The position numbers and the translations under genes are program-made. This document shows, piece after piece, positions 35,160-44,452 of a stretch of DNA of 64,000 nt; positions within the stretch are counted from its first letter, which is position 1; each line of letters opens with the position of its first letter. Location of the stretch: positions 114,838-178,837 of the forward strand of contig CADBZY010000004.1 in the NCBI GenBank assembly GCA_902799245.1, read 5' to 3'. Under the pieces are notes generated by a model. That model ran no database searches. It saw nothing but the letters and a program-made list of their open reading frames with translations, and was not told where the DNA came from. Origin of the DNA: an uncultured Ruminococcus sp. (GTDB taxonomy: Bacteria; Bacillota; Clostridia; Oscillospirales; Acutalibacteraceae).

Positions 35160-36839
35160 ATGTTAAGTAAGCTGTATATTGAGAATATTGCGGTTATAGA
35201 GCGCGCTGATATAGATTTCAGCAAAGGATTCAATGTGCTGACCGGCGAAACCGGCGCGGGAAAATCGATTCTTGTAGATTCCATCAACGCGGTACTAGGT
35301 CAGCGTACCAGTCGGGAACTAATCCGCACCGGTGCGGATAAAGCGTTTGTCAGCGCGGAATTTGAGAACGTCTCCCCTATTGTGCTGCAGGAACTGGCAG
35401 AGCTTGGCTATGAGCCGGAACCGGAAAGCGGCGGAACGGTTATGCTGCGGCGTGAAATCCGCTCTGACGGCAAGAACACCGTCAGGATCAACGGCCGTCC
35501 GGCAAGCATATCTGACCTTCGGACAATCGGCAGACTGCTGATCAACATTCACGGTCAGCACGAGAATCAGGCACTCATGTCGGTCGACCGTCACATGAAA
35601 TATCTCGACAGCATGGGAGGATATTCCGAAAAGCTTGCCGAATATGCCTCTATTTATAAGGCCTATGCATCAGCAGCCCGCGAACTGAGCAGAATGCGCA
35701 CAGACGACGCGGAAAAAGCACGACGTGCCGATATGCTCAGATTCCAGATCAACGAGATTGAATCCGCAGAAATAACCGTCGGAGAAACCGAATCGCTAAA
35801 AAAGCGCGGAAGAGCCATCGAAAACGCCGAACGCATTTCCGGCGCGTTAAACGGCGCCTACGGACTTATCAACGGCGGAGATGAATCTGACGGCGCTCTC
35901 TCGGCATTGCAGCAATCCGCAGCCCTTCTCGCGGAGATTTCCTCCGTGTGTGAAGGCTCCGGCGGACTTGCCGAGAGACTCAGCAGTATGGTGTATGAAC
36001 TGGAGGATATTTCTTCCGACATCAGCTCTATGAACGACGAAAACGAGTTCAATCCCTCGGAGCTGGACGAAATAGAAACCCGTCTTGAGACGCTGGCAAA
36101 GATCAGGCGCAAATACGGCGACGAACAGGAAGCTCTTGACTATCTTGAAAAGGCGCGCGCTGAGCTGGATTCCATCGAGCGCTCGGACGAGCTTCTTGCC
36201 GAAATGACACAGAAGGCGCGGGATTGTTATCACCGTGCTCTGCAAGCCGCGGAGGAGCTAACCGGACTTCGCAAGGAAGCCGGAGAGAGATTCTGCGACG
36301 CCGTAAGACGGGAACTTGCCTTTCTCGATATGCCTTCGGTCAGGCTGGCGGTGGATATACAGCCCTGCAATCTGAATATTCACGGTGCCGACACGGTGGA
36401 ATTCCTGATTTCCGCCAACCCAGGCGAACCGCCCAAGCCCATAGGCAAGATCGCTTCCGGCGGTGAACTCAGCAGGATAATGCTCGCTATCAAGACCGTA
36501 CTTGCCGACATCGACGACATCGACACGATGATTTTTGACGAAGTGGACACGGGCATCAGCGGTCGTGCAGCGCACAAAGTCGGTGTCAAGCTGCATGAAG
36601 TATCACGTTCCCGTCAGATCATTTGTATCACCCATCTTGCACAAATGGCAGCACAGGCAGATACCCACCTCCTTATCAAGAAAAATGTGTCTGAAGGAAG
36701 AACCTATACATCCGTAACGCCATTGAGCTTTGAAATGCGAAAACAGGAACTTGCGAGAATTAACGGCGGAGACGTCATCACCGATTCCATGCTGCAAACA
36801 GCAGAAGAATTGCTGAATAACGCAGGTTTTTTTGCATAG
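35160..36839 (+). CDS. recN: DNA repair protein RecN
   Basis: 559-residue SMC-like ATPase acting in double-strand break repair. Walker A GETGAGKSILVDSINAVLG (residues 30-48), a long central coiled coil (about 155-370), the ABC signature ASGGELSRIMLAIK and Walker B TMIFDEVDTGISGRAA are all present. Last gene of the nusB cluster; AT-rich DNA with no clear terminator follows. Confidence 0.96.
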   Translation: MLSKLYIENIAVIERADIDFSKGFNVLTGETGAGKSILVDSINAVLGQRTSRELIRTGADKAFVSAEFENVSPIVLQELAELGYEPEPESGGTVMLRREIRSDGKNTVRINGRPASISDLRTIGRLLINIHGQHENQALMSVDRHMKYLDSMGGYSEKLAEYASIYKAYASAARELSRMRTDDAEKARRADMLRFQINEIESAEITVGETESLKKRGRAIENAERISGALNGAYGLINGGDESDGALSALQQSAALLAEISSVCEGSGGLAERLSSMVYELEDISSDISSMNDENEFNPSELDEIETRLETLAKIRRKYGDEQEALDYLEKARAELDSIERSDELLAEMTQKARDCYHRALQAAEELTGLRKEAGERFCDAVRRELAFLDMPSVRLAVDIQPCNLNIHGADTVEFLISANPGEPPKPIGKIASGGELSRIMLAIKTVLADIDDIDTMIFDEVDTGISGRAAHKVGVKLHEVSRSRQIICITHLAQMAAQADTHLLIKKNVSEGRTYTSVTPLSFEMRKQELARINGGDVITDSMLQTAEELLNNAGFFA

Positions 36840-36904
36840 CCGATTTGTGAAACCATTACTATTTTTATTTTTTCTAAAAAATAACAAATATTTTTAAAAA
36901 AATG

Positions 36905-36933
36905 TTGAAATTTTTGCGATTTATTGATATAAT
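36905..36933 (+). promoter_or_regulatory. Sigma-A-type promoter of the GGDEF gene
   Basis: TTGAAA (36905-36910), a 17-bp spacer and TATAAT (36928-36933), about 47 nt before the ATG. The GGDEF gene is thus probably transcribed on its own, not with recN. Confidence 0.7.
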
Positions 36934-36979
36934 TATTTATATGTAAGTTCTCATCAAATGCGCAAAGGAATGATCGGTA

Positions 36980-39900
36980 ATGGAAGGTACATCAAAAAAA
37001 GACGTTAACAGCTTAGTTGCATCTTTGATGAACGACGCCTACGAAAAAAATGGCAAGCTGCTTTTCATTAAATACAGTAATACATTTACGATTAAATTCG
37101 AAGACATTCTCGTAGCTTCTAACGATAATGAAAATGCTGTTCAGACGCTATATCACGAATTCAAGCCTGGCCTGATGCAGGGTGCGTACGCTCCTCTGCT
37201 GGACTGGATCGGAGCGCTTTACAAGCGTTATTTTTCTGAGATGGATTATGCGTCTTTTTTAGCCGACTGCGATGTTTATCCGTTGCATATCAATGTATTC
37301 AAGACCTATTTTGAATGCGGTACCTGTCGCCGTATTGAAACAATTGTTCGGAATGAAGTTGCATTTGAACACAAGCAGTTTATTTCCGACATCATCAAAG
37401 TTTTCAATACCATAGCAGATGTTGTGCCTCTTTTGATGATCTTTGACAACCTGCAATACTGCGAGAAATCGTTGCTGGAATTTCTGGAAAAGCTCACACA
37501 CACAAGCACCGAAAAGCATTTTTCTGTACTTGCCGACTTCAACGAAAAGTATGAAGTTGACGAATATATCATAGATATGTGGGACTTGTTCTCCAGACGT
37601 ATCGAAACCAAGAACATGATGCTCTACTGGGAGTTCGACAGTATGATCGTTTCGGATAACCGTCATATCGCTTTCGTACCTGATAAGGCGTTTTTTGCGG
37701 TTTATCTTATCATGCTCAATAACATGATCAATATGCTGTGTCTTGACCAGGCGCTGATGTATTTTGAAGTCATCCGTCAAAAGTTAGAATCAGGCGATAT
37801 GTTCGTCACGGCAAAGGAAAGATATATCTTTTACAATATTTACGGTAACGCCCATTTCCTTCATGGCGATTATGAAGAAGCTATGGAAATGAGTGAAATC
37901 ATGCGCGGTGTGTACATCACCAATAAAGACCTGCATGAAATCAACTACGAATACAACTTCAACGAGCTTGCCTGTCTCGCCAATATCTACGATCGCAACG
38001 AAGCCAAGGCGATGGACTACGTTCTCGAATGTAAGCGAATCGCATACGGCAGCGGCGATGGCTTCCTCATGTTCCAGGCTGATTTGCTCCGTTATAAAGC
38101 GATGATGCGAGGCTGGGACAAGGATTATCTCGTCTCGGCATTCGGTGTTTCCTACGAAATAGACAATGACTTCCTCTCACTCGCCCGCAAGTACGAATAC
38201 ATGAATAATCTGGCCTACGTCGTCGCATTCGGCTACGGCAATGACCAGACCTTCTACCGTGATTCTCTCAATTACTGCGAGAGCCGTGAGCACGTTGTCA
38301 CCAGTACCAATATCGCAAAGGAGCTTAAAAACGACTATCTGCTTCTTCTCATGTGGGAAAAGCACATCCGATTTACCATCCGATACGGTTACTTCAACGT
38401 GGCAGACTACTATTACAAGTGTCAGCTCAAAGTATATGAACAGACCGACGACATGCGAGAAGCAGGTATCATTTATAACGGTCTTGGTTACAACCGAATC
38501 ATCATGGGTCATTACAACTATGCGAGTGACTTCTTTAATTCCGCTATTGACGTTTGGTACAAGCTGGGATTCGCGGATGAAATCGGTATGACGCTGTACA
38601 ATATGGCAATCAATGAAATACTCATGGATGAGTACAGCGTGGCTATTGAAATGATTACCACCACCATCCGTATCATGAAATACCTTGATCAGATCAACCT
38701 CAAATACTGTAATATGTCCAAGCTCTACGGTATGCTGGTTTACTGCAACTATAAGCTTCACATTGAGTATAACGCCCAGTTCTATCTCAACAAGATGGAG
38801 TACATTCTTCATCACCTTCTCTTTCCCGAAGATACTCCCGATTACACGTCATGGGACAACGAGCTGTTTCTCTTCTACATCAGCAAGGCTTTGCTGGTAA
38901 AGAATTCCGATCCTGATGAGGCTCAGCGTTTATTTGACAAGGCGAAGTACCACATGGAACGCGCTGATGACCTTTATTTCTTCGTTTACATGATCTTTGC
39001 GATTGAGCAGTCCGCCTTTTATAAAGAAAAGGGCGATATGGATAATTTCAAGAAGGTGCTCAACAAGTGCATAGATCACTTCAAGAAGCACGGCTGCAAC
39101 GAAAAGGCCGACAGACTTTTTGCAATACTCAACAACAAGAACGTGGCCACCAAGAAGGTTGGTTCCGGATTAAAGAAAATCTCCTCGTTCCAGCTGATTG
39201 AATTGGCCCGTCGCGTCGGATCTGAAATGGAACTGGACAGACAGAACAAGAATATTCGATTCCTTTCATCCTGGCAGAAGCTGATGAACAGCGATACGGT
39301 CGAAAACGTCCGGGCACTCTATAAAAAATCGGTCAAGCTTATCAAACGTAATTTCAGTGTTGACAATATCTTTATGTTCACTGTGAATGGTGAGGGAGTA
39401 ATAACGGACTACGGTGAAAAGAATTCTGATATTAGCAGCTTCCGTGCCAATAACATTGTCGATTTCTTCCGCAATCCTCAGCAGCCGTTCGTTATCACTC
39501 GCACCGAGAAGAGATTCTATGATTTCGCAAAACTGATCAATAATTTCGATGTTGAAAATGTTTTCTCGATGCTTTGTGTGCCGATTTACGACAAGGAAGA
39601 ACTGACACATCTATTTATTGCTTACATCACTTCTCATGATAATTTTGTCCACAACTATGATCTTCTTGATGAAGATGATTTGAATATTCTCAAATTCTCA
39701 TTCCGCCAGTTGATAGATTCAACCCGACGTCTACAAGCGCGTCTGGAGATTCAGGAAATGAACGCCAAGCTCGAAAAGACATCGGTGACGGATATGCTCA
39801 CCGGACTGCTCAACCGTCAGGGCTTCGCGAAATATCTTGACGAAGAATTCGACAAGCTTGCGGCTAAAAAGAGAACCCGTGAGATTCCGACCACTGTTCT

Positions 39901-40369
39901 TTACATTGACCTTGATAATTTCAAGTTCTACAACGATACATTCGGTCATGACATTGGCGATGTTCTGCTGGTTTCCTTCTCTAAACTCTTCAAGGAAATT
40001 GTTGGGGAAACAGGCTACAGCGTTCGCTACGGCGGCGACGAGTTCCTCGTTATTCTGCCCGACGCGGATGAAAAAGAAGGCGAAAAAGTCGCTCAGGCAA
40101 TCTACAAGAAGCTTGACGATTCCAACGGCTTTGAGGGTGAGATTACGTCCAAGATGGGCCATGACTTTGAGGTTCCCAAAAACAGGCGTGTGAACTGTTC
40201 AATAGGTATTGCGACCTCACAGGAAGCAAGCATGGCCGCTGTTTCGGAAGCACTCAAATGTGCTGACAGTGCACTTTATGTGGTTAAGAAATCCACCAAG
40301 GGCAATTACAGAATCTATCAGGGCGAGAGTCGTGAAGACGCGGTCAAACCTCAGAAAAAGAAAGCCTAA
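36980..40369 (+). CDS. Large TPR-GAF-GGDEF protein (putative diguanylate cyclase)
   Basis: 1129 residues, no signal peptide or membrane helix. Residues 1-210 look like a degenerate AAA/STAND-type region: VVPLLMIFDNLQYCEKSLLEFL resembles Walker B and its flank, but no P-loop is seen. Residues about 220-740 are helical with TPR-like pairs. About 790-930 fit a GAF-like sensor. The C-terminal GGDEF domain has LDNFKFYNDTFGHDIGDVLL and the active loop RYGGDEFLVILP intact, while the inhibitory RxxD site is absent (GETG at that place). It probably makes c-di-GMP in response to an unknown signal. Single gene with its own promoter and terminator. Confidence 0.88.
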   Translation: MEGTSKKDVNSLVASLMNDAYEKNGKLLFIKYSNTFTIKFEDILVASNDNENAVQTLYHEFKPGLMQGAYAPLLDWIGALYKRYFSEMDYASFLADCDVYPLHINVFKTYFECGTCRRIETIVRNEVAFEHKQFISDIIKVFNTIADVVPLLMIFDNLQYCEKSLLEFLEKLTHTSTEKHFSVLADFNEKYEVDEYIIDMWDLFSRRIETKNMMLYWEFDSMIVSDNRHIAFVPDKAFFAVYLIMLNNMINMLCLDQALMYFEVIRQKLESGDMFVTAKERYIFYNIYGNAHFLHGDYEEAMEMSEIMRGVYITNKDLHEINYEYNFNELACLANIYDRNEAKAMDYVLECKRIAYGSGDGFLMFQADLLRYKAMMRGWDKDYLVSAFGVSYEIDNDFLSLARKYEYMNNLAYVVAFGYGNDQTFYRDSLNYCESREHVVTSTNIAKELKNDYLLLLMWEKHIRFTIRYGYFNVADYYYKCQLKVYEQTDDMREAGIIYNGLGYNRIIMGHYNYASDFFNSAIDVWYKLGFADEIGMTLYNMAINEILMDEYSVAIEMITTTIRIMKYLDQINLKYCNMSKLYGMLVYCNYKLHIEYNAQFYLNKMEYILHHLLFPEDTPDYTSWDNELFLFYISKALLVKNSDPDEAQRLFDKAKYHMERADDLYFFVYMIFAIEQSAFYKEKGDMDNFKKVLNKCIDHFKKHGCNEKADRLFAILNNKNVATKKVGSGLKKISSFQLIELARRVGSEMELDRQNKNIRFLSSWQKLMNSDTVENVRALYKKSVKLIKRNFSVDNIFMFTVNGEGVITDYGEKNSDISSFRANNIVDFFRNPQQPFVITRTEKRFYDFAKLINNFDVENVFSMLCVPIYDKEELTHLFIAYITSHDNFVHNYDLLDEDDLNILKFSFRQLIDSTRRLQARLEIQEMNAKLEKTSVTDMLTGLLNRQGFAKYLDEEFDKLAAKKRTREIPTTVLYIDLDNFKFYNDTFGHDIGDVLLVSFSKLFKEIVGETGYSVRYGGDEFLVILPDADEKEGEKVAQAIYKKLDDSNGFEGEITSKMGHDFEVPKNRRVNCSIGIATSQEASMAAVSEALKCADSALYVVKKSTKGNYRIYQGESREDAVKPQKKKA

Positions 40370-40377
40370 ATAATTTT

Positions 40378-40423
40378 ATAAGCCGTGTTATGGCGAGTCT
40401 GTTAACGCCATAACAAGGCTTAT
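40378..40423 (+). terminator. Hairpin after the GGDEF gene
   Basis: ATAAGCCGTGTTATGGCG (40378-40395) pairs with CGCCATAACAAGGCTTAT (40406-40423), with one mismatch. The T run is weak, so efficiency is uncertain. Confidence 0.65.
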
Positions 40424-40504
40424 TCATTAAATACATATATTTATATAATGTGTTTACAATTTATTGATTATTTCCATATGAATTTATGTTATCATTATAA
40501 AAAA

Positions 40505-40546
40505 AGTACATGACACAAATATGGATTCCATTTGTGAAGCTGTACT
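40505..40546 (+). promoter_or_regulatory. 5' leader hairpin of the rubrerythrin gene
   Basis: Two nested stems: AGTACA (40505-40510) with TGTACT (40541-40546), and CACAAAT (40514-40520) with ATTTGTG (40530-40536). The ribosome site AGGAGG begins 6-7 nt after the stem and is free. It could stabilise the mRNA 5' end or be an operator for a redox regulator; it has no terminator-like T run. Confidence 0.6.
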
Positions 40547-40567
40547 ATTATTAGGAGGTAAAATAAT

Positions 40568-41110
40568 ATGGCAAAATTTGTTTGTTCCGTATGCGGATAT
40601 GTTTATGAGGGTGACGCTGCTCCTGAGGTATGTCCTGTTTGCGGTGTTCCCGCATCCAAGTTCGTTAAGCAGGAGGCAGAAATGACATGGGCTGCCGAGC
40701 ATGTTGTTGGCGTTGCTTCTGATGTTCCCGAGGACATCAAGGAAGATTTGAGAGCTAATTTCAACGGCGAGTGCTCCGAGGTCGGTATGTATCTGGCCAT
40801 GTCCAGAGTCGCATATCGCGAGGGTTATCCCGAGATCGGCGCTTACTGGGAGAAGGCTGCCTTTGAAGAGGCAGAACATGCAGCCAAATTTGCTGAGCTG
40901 CTGGGTGAAGTTCTCACCGATTCCACCAAGAAGAATCTTGAGATGAGAGTTGAAGCTGAAAATGGCGCAACCGCTGGCAAGACTGATCTCGCCAAGCGTG
41001 CAAAGGCTCTCAACCTTGACGCTATCCATGATACAGTTCACGAGATGGCTCGCGACGAGGCACGTCACGGTAAGGCATTCGCAGGTCTGCTCAAGAGATA
41101 TTTTGGATAA
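40568..41110 (+). CDS. Rubrerythrin with N-terminal rubredoxin domain (reverse rubrerythrin)
   Basis: 180 residues. The rubredoxin iron site comes first: Cys6 and Cys9 (CSVC), then Cys22 and Cys25 (CPVC). A ferritin-like diiron four-helix bundle follows ([45 protein letters not shown]). This order is reversed from classical rubrerythrin and matches the clostridial reverse rubrerythrins, which act as NADH-dependent peroxide reductases in oxygen defence. AGGAGG with a normal spacer suggests high expression. Flanked by a leader hairpin and a strong terminator, so monocistronic. Confidence 0.93.
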   Translation: MAKFVCSVCGYVYEGDAAPEVCPVCGVPASKFVKQEAEMTWAAEHVVGVASDVPEDIKEDLRANFNGECSEVGMYLAMSRVAYREGYPEIGAYWEKAAFEEAEHAAKFAELLGEVLTDSTKKNLEMRVEAENGATAGKTDLAKRAKALNLDAIHDTVHEMARDEARHGKAFAGLLKRYFG

Positions 41111-41141
41111 AACTATACTTTTTATTTCTTCTTTATTAAAA

Positions 41142-41186
41142 TTGCGGCGTACTATCTGTTTGCGGTTTGGTACGCCGCAGTTTTTA
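41142..41186 (+). terminator. Terminator of the rubrerythrin gene
   Basis: TGCGGCGTAC (41143-41152) and GTACGCCGCA (41170-41179), followed by GTTTTTATT. The stem is perfect over 10 bp. Confidence 0.9.
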
Positions 41187-41266
41187 TTGTCCTTTATATT
41201 ACCTAAATAACATTAACCTCTCATTTTGTTTGATTATGTCCGATTTGCTGTATATTACTATATTTT

Positions 41267-41491
41267 CTGAAACGATTTGAAAATGCTGATTGTTTTGATG
41301 ACGCTCACCGTGCATTTCTCGACTGGAACAGAACTTCCAATGAATTTGAAACCATGTACGTCATTGCATACATCCGCAATACGGTTAACATGAAGGATGA
41401 ATTTTACGATGGAGAAATCGAATTTTTTAATGAGGCATTGCCTAAGCTTACGCCTATCATGAAATGTCAGATCAACCGCCGCATTCGCTGA
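41267..41491 (+). pseudogene. Remnant of an M3 oligoendopeptidase F-type gene
   Basis: An open stretch of 74 codons without a start codon or ribosome site reads LKRFENADCFDDAHRAFLDW, then ... FETMYVIAYIRNTVNMKDEFYDGEIEFFNEALP and ends at TGA 41489-41491. This matches by eye the N-terminal region of PepF/M3 peptidases (tmstiAYIRNTIDTtDeFYdkE-like). The rest of the peptidase, including HEXXH, is missing; a terminator follows 56 nt later. It is best explained as decay of a full gene. The family call is from recognition only. Confidence 0.6.
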
Positions 41492-41546
41492 AGAACAAGC
41501 GGTAGTATTCAAGGCAAAACTCTGATCATTTTCCACAATATACAAA

Positions 41547-41594
41547 AATAACCGCTCCCATGTTCTGGATGAACGGAACACCGGAGCGGTTATT
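41547..41594. terminator. Bidirectional terminator
   Basis: AATAACCGCTCC (41547-41558) pairs perfectly with GGAGCGGTTATT (41583-41594). It lies 14 nt after the minus-strand lipoprotein gene and downstream of the peptidase remnant on the plus strand. Confidence 0.85.
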
Positions 41595-41607
41595 CATTTA
41601 TTTTATT

Positions 41608-42069
41608 TCATTCGACACGTACATATTTATAGCTGCCGTTACCTGTTTCAAATTCGGAAATTTTATTTTCTCCGCTGTCAACAAAACCCATATATGGCTT
41701 TCCCTCTTCTGTGTAGAACACGTAAACGTGAAAGCCGGAATCCTCTGCTTCGTAGCGGACATATCCCTCCTGTTCCGCGGTACCGCTCGCATAATAAGCC
41801 GTGAAGCTACCGTCTGATTCTATCACGACGGATGCAGCACTTCTGTCGCCGTCAATATAGAATGTACCCGACAGTCTTTCAATCGGATCGGACATAGAAT
41901 CATTGTTTTCATTAGAAGCCGCCGAACTGACTTCCGACTTATCATTCATATTACCATTGGACGAAATGCTGTATTTGCCTTTGCCGCAGGATGAAAGCAT
42001 GACGAGCATTGTCGTCAGAACAGCTGCAAACGCTGCTCTCCCCCGTTTTCCGTAACTTTTATAATTCAT
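41608..42069 (-). CDS. Putative lipoprotein of unknown function
   Basis: 153 residues. The signal peptide has Arg/Lys in its n-region and the lipobox LSSC (Cys28). A Ser/Asn-rich linker leads to a small beta-rich domain (LSGTFYIDGDRSAASVVIESDGSFTAYYASG), typical of small lipocalin-like or DUF-type envelope lipoproteins. AAGGAG precedes the ATG. It lies 31 nt after the metallophosphoesterase gene on the same strand. Confidence 0.8.
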   Translation of the reverse strand: MNYKSYGKRGRAAFAAVLTTMLVMLSSCGKGKYSISSNGNMNDKSEVSSAASNENNDSMSDPIERLSGTFYIDGDRSAASVVIESDGSFTAYYASGTAEQEGYVRYEAEDSGFHVYVFYTEEGKPYMGFVDSGENKISEFETGNGSYKYVRVE

Positions 42070-42100
42070 TTCTTTGTCTCCTTATCAACCTGAATTTGTA

Positions 42101-42796
42101 TCACACACTCAGCACATCTATATCTTCATACATGAATTGCAGCCGATGTGTTTTTTTTGCCGTATGAAAATGCCCGCAATACCATTTTTTATAGTCTACG
42201 CTTTCCTCTATTGTATCGAGCCATTCCTCTGTGGTAGAATCGACCATCGTCTGATCGATTCCACTAATAAAAACCTCTATCGGTTCGTACTTATAGGGAC
42301 AGGTGTGACTGAGAATAACATCCACCTTACGCCCTATGCTGTCAAGTTTCTTCTCAACATCCTGCTTGATTTCGGGCGAAGGCTGTTCATTCTCAAACCA
42401 GTTCCAGCCACGCGCCAGTCGGATGTATTTGTCCACGCTGTATGCGCCGCCGATCACGATACACTTGTATCCGTCAAAATCAAAGATCTCTCCGTCCTTG
42501 GCATAGAGTATTTTGGGGTAATCCTCCTCATACCAAACTGTTCCGCCGCGATACTCTCTGGTTTTCATTCCAGGGACGTCCCACGGACGCATCTCATGGT
42601 TGCCGTGTATACAAAAGGTGGTAAAAGGAAAGCTGTTTACAAAATACTTACGACTTGCGTCCCGATCTCCCCCATGATAATTCAACGCGGCGTCGCCTAA
42701 AATGATCATAACGTCATCGGGCGTCGGCTGCATTCGGGCAGTGAATTCATAGTATCGGTGAAAATACCCGTGCGTATCACCGGTGATGTATGTCAA
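42101..42796 (-). CDS. Calcineurin-like metallophosphoesterase
   Basis: 231 residues, cytoplasmic. Metal motifs: YITGDTHGYF (GDxHG), MIILGDAALNY (GDxx), CIHGNHEMRP (GNHE), ILSHTCPY and WYCGHFHTAK (GHxH). They resemble the serine/threonine phosphatase and bis-nucleotidyl hydrolase group. The start is TTG at 42796 with GGAGGT 6 nt upstream; the longer reading to 42880 lacks a ribosome site. Substrate unknown. It follows the LiaF-like gene by 87 nt. Confidence 0.85.
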   Translation of the reverse strand: MTYITGDTHGYFHRYYEFTARMQPTPDDVMIILGDAALNYHGGDRDASRKYFVNSFPFTTFCIHGNHEMRPWDVPGMKTREYRGGTVWYEEDYPKILYAKDGEIFDFDGYKCIVIGGAYSVDKYIRLARGWNWFENEQPSPEIKQDVEKKLDSIGRKVDVILSHTCPYKYEPIEVFISGIDQTMVDSTTEEWLDTIEESVDYKKWYCGHFHTAKKTHRLQFMYEDIDVLSV

Positions 42797-42883
42797 ATCG
42801 TTCACCTCCCAATAAATCCATGAATAAATAATAATGCGGCATACGCAGATAATATCTGCCAATACACCGCATAAAAACAAAAA

Positions 42884-43573
42884 TTACTTAATTTCAACTC
42901 CGCCAAAACTGACCGACGCAAAGACATGCACCAAGGGAGCGTTGGGAGACGTTGACGAAATATATTTGTTATCGACACCGGCGAAGCTGGTGGACGTTTC
43001 AACCTCTACCCTACATCCCGGCGGCAATTTGATATTGACTCCGGCAAAAGCAGCGTTGATAAATATATTTACTTCCTGGTCAATTTTAGAGTTGCGGAGA
43101 TCGAGCTTACCGGAGCCAAAGGTGATGTCTATACTACACCCTTTAAAATCCTTACCAGAATAATCCGGACAAACCTCAGCGAATGACGATTCAAAAACGG
43201 GAATCGAACCGTCTGCCGGGTAATTGGGGATAATTGTTGTTTTTTTTTTACTGCTGTTTATGATTGTGTTAATGATCAGGCTGAGGCCGAAAATGATCAA
43301 CAGTGCCGGGATGATATATTTTTTGATGTCGCCAAGCAAGTCGTTTTTCTGCAAAAACAGAACAACGCCAATTGTGATAAGGCAGAGAGAAACGAATTTA
43401 TTGGAGTCACGCGAAAACAGCATGACAAGACCTGGAACAATCAGAAAAACAGTCCACCAGCCCGGAACAAATATCGAAAAAGGTTCAATCAATCCACATG
43501 CCGCAAGAGTGTATCCAATGCCTAATGCGATTGCGATGAAGCCGATAATAACTGTTAATGCTTTTTTATTCAT
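42884..43573 (-). CDS. LiaF-like membrane protein
   Basis: 229 residues. Four hydrophobic helices (about residues 5-110) precede a C-terminal beta-repeat domain (DFKGCSIDITFGSGKLDLRNSKI, INAAFAGVNIKLPPGCRVEVETSTSFAGVDNK, VFASVSFGGVEIK), which is the LiaF/DUF2154-type cell-wall-active-antibiotic response fold. In Bacillus, LiaF restrains the LiaRS envelope-stress system; no LiaRS genes are in this window, so partners would be elsewhere. AAAGGAG precedes the ATG. Confidence 0.85.
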   Translation of the reverse strand: MNKKALTVIIGFIAIALGIGYTLAACGLIEPFSIFVPGWWTVFLIVPGLVMLFSRDSNKFVSLCLITIGVVLFLQKNDLLGDIKKYIIPALLIIFGLSLIINTIINSSKKKTTIIPNYPADGSIPVFESSFAEVCPDYSGKDFKGCSIDITFGSGKLDLRNSKIDQEVNIFINAAFAGVNIKLPPGCRVEVETSTSFAGVDNKYISSTSPNAPLVHVFASVSFGGVEIK

Positions 43574-43596
43574 TATCTCTCACTCCTTTCAGGAAA

Positions 43597-44424
43597 TCAA
43601 TCATTCGCCGGATCAGCAGTCGATTCTGCTTCCGCCTCTGTGCCGGAAACTGTTATCTCTCGTCTCTTGCGATCTGCCAACCAGAATCCCGTTGTCACCA
43701 GCGCCATATAAGGAACCAGTATCAACAGACTCGGCAACAGATATAGAAACGGGATAGGAATCCATTTGTAAAATAATTCAAGCAAAGGATTACCAACAGG
43801 TCTTAATGAATAGAAATAATTTGCATTAGGATGCAGTCCGGTGTGAATAAGCAGCAAATTAATCAGGTATACGCAGAAAGTAATGACAGTAATCACGACG
43901 CAGGTCTTGGGCAGGTCTTTAAAATTGGGGCGATACAGTCCAAAAGTCACTATGGCAATCGCCATAATAACAACCATATAATGTGTTCCGAAATAGCCCA
44001 TCATTCTCGGCAGGAAAATCGAATAATGATCAAATCCCAATCCCGGCATCATTATCGCAAGAGCGGCACAGATCGAGCCTACAAAGAAACAGAAGCTCAT
44101 CAGCATTTGCAGATCCAGCATAACGGCAACAGGAATGAGCAGCATATTGATGTTGCAAAGGTGGAGCGGAAGCTCTCCCCACCAGTTGAAACCACCGGTT
44201 GTAACAATCGTCATTTCATCATAAGCAGCGTCAATGGAAAGAAAGTACTTATAGAAGATAAATCCAATCAGCGTTAATACCGCAGCAGAGGAAATAACAA
44301 TCCGTTTGGCACGATCACTCTTATTTCTCATGATCAGGCTCGCACCGACAAGAATCAGAATAAAGAAGGCTGTGACCATAAAGAATGTCAGGTTAAACGG
44401 TTTCACGATTGCGAAATTATCCAT
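43597..44424 (-). CDS. YwaF-like (TIGR02206 family) membrane protein
   Basis: 275 residues with seven or more membrane helices. WWGELPLHLCNINMLLIPVAVML and the later TGLHPNANYFYSLRP segment are hallmarks of the YwaF/TMEM164-like family. Function in bacteria is not established; a lipid-related role is suspected for the eukaryotic relatives. A short charged tail (EAEAESTADPAND) ends the protein. It lies 23 nt upstream of the LiaF-like gene on the same strand, so both are probably co-transcribed. Confidence 0.82.
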   Translation of the reverse strand: MDNFAIVKPFNLTFFMVTAFFILILVGASLIMRNKSDRAKRIVISSAAVLTLIGFIFYKYFLSIDAAYDEMTIVTTGGFNWWGELPLHLCNINMLLIPVAVMLDLQMLMSFCFFVGSICAALAIMMPGLGFDHYSIFLPRMMGYFGTHYMVVIMAIAIVTFGLYRPNFKDLPKTCVVITVITFCVYLINLLLIHTGLHPNANYFYSLRPVGNPLLELFYKWIPIPFLYLLPSLLILVPYMALVTTGFWLADRKRREITVSGTEAEAESTADPAND

Positions 44425-44452
44425 ATCCGATCACCACTTTTACTGTAAACAA

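Noticed and set aside
41258..41581. Minus-strand 107-codon frame after rubrerythrin
   Set aside because: The plus-strand peptidase-like remnant explains the region better; the minus frame has no ribosome site and crosses the terminator.
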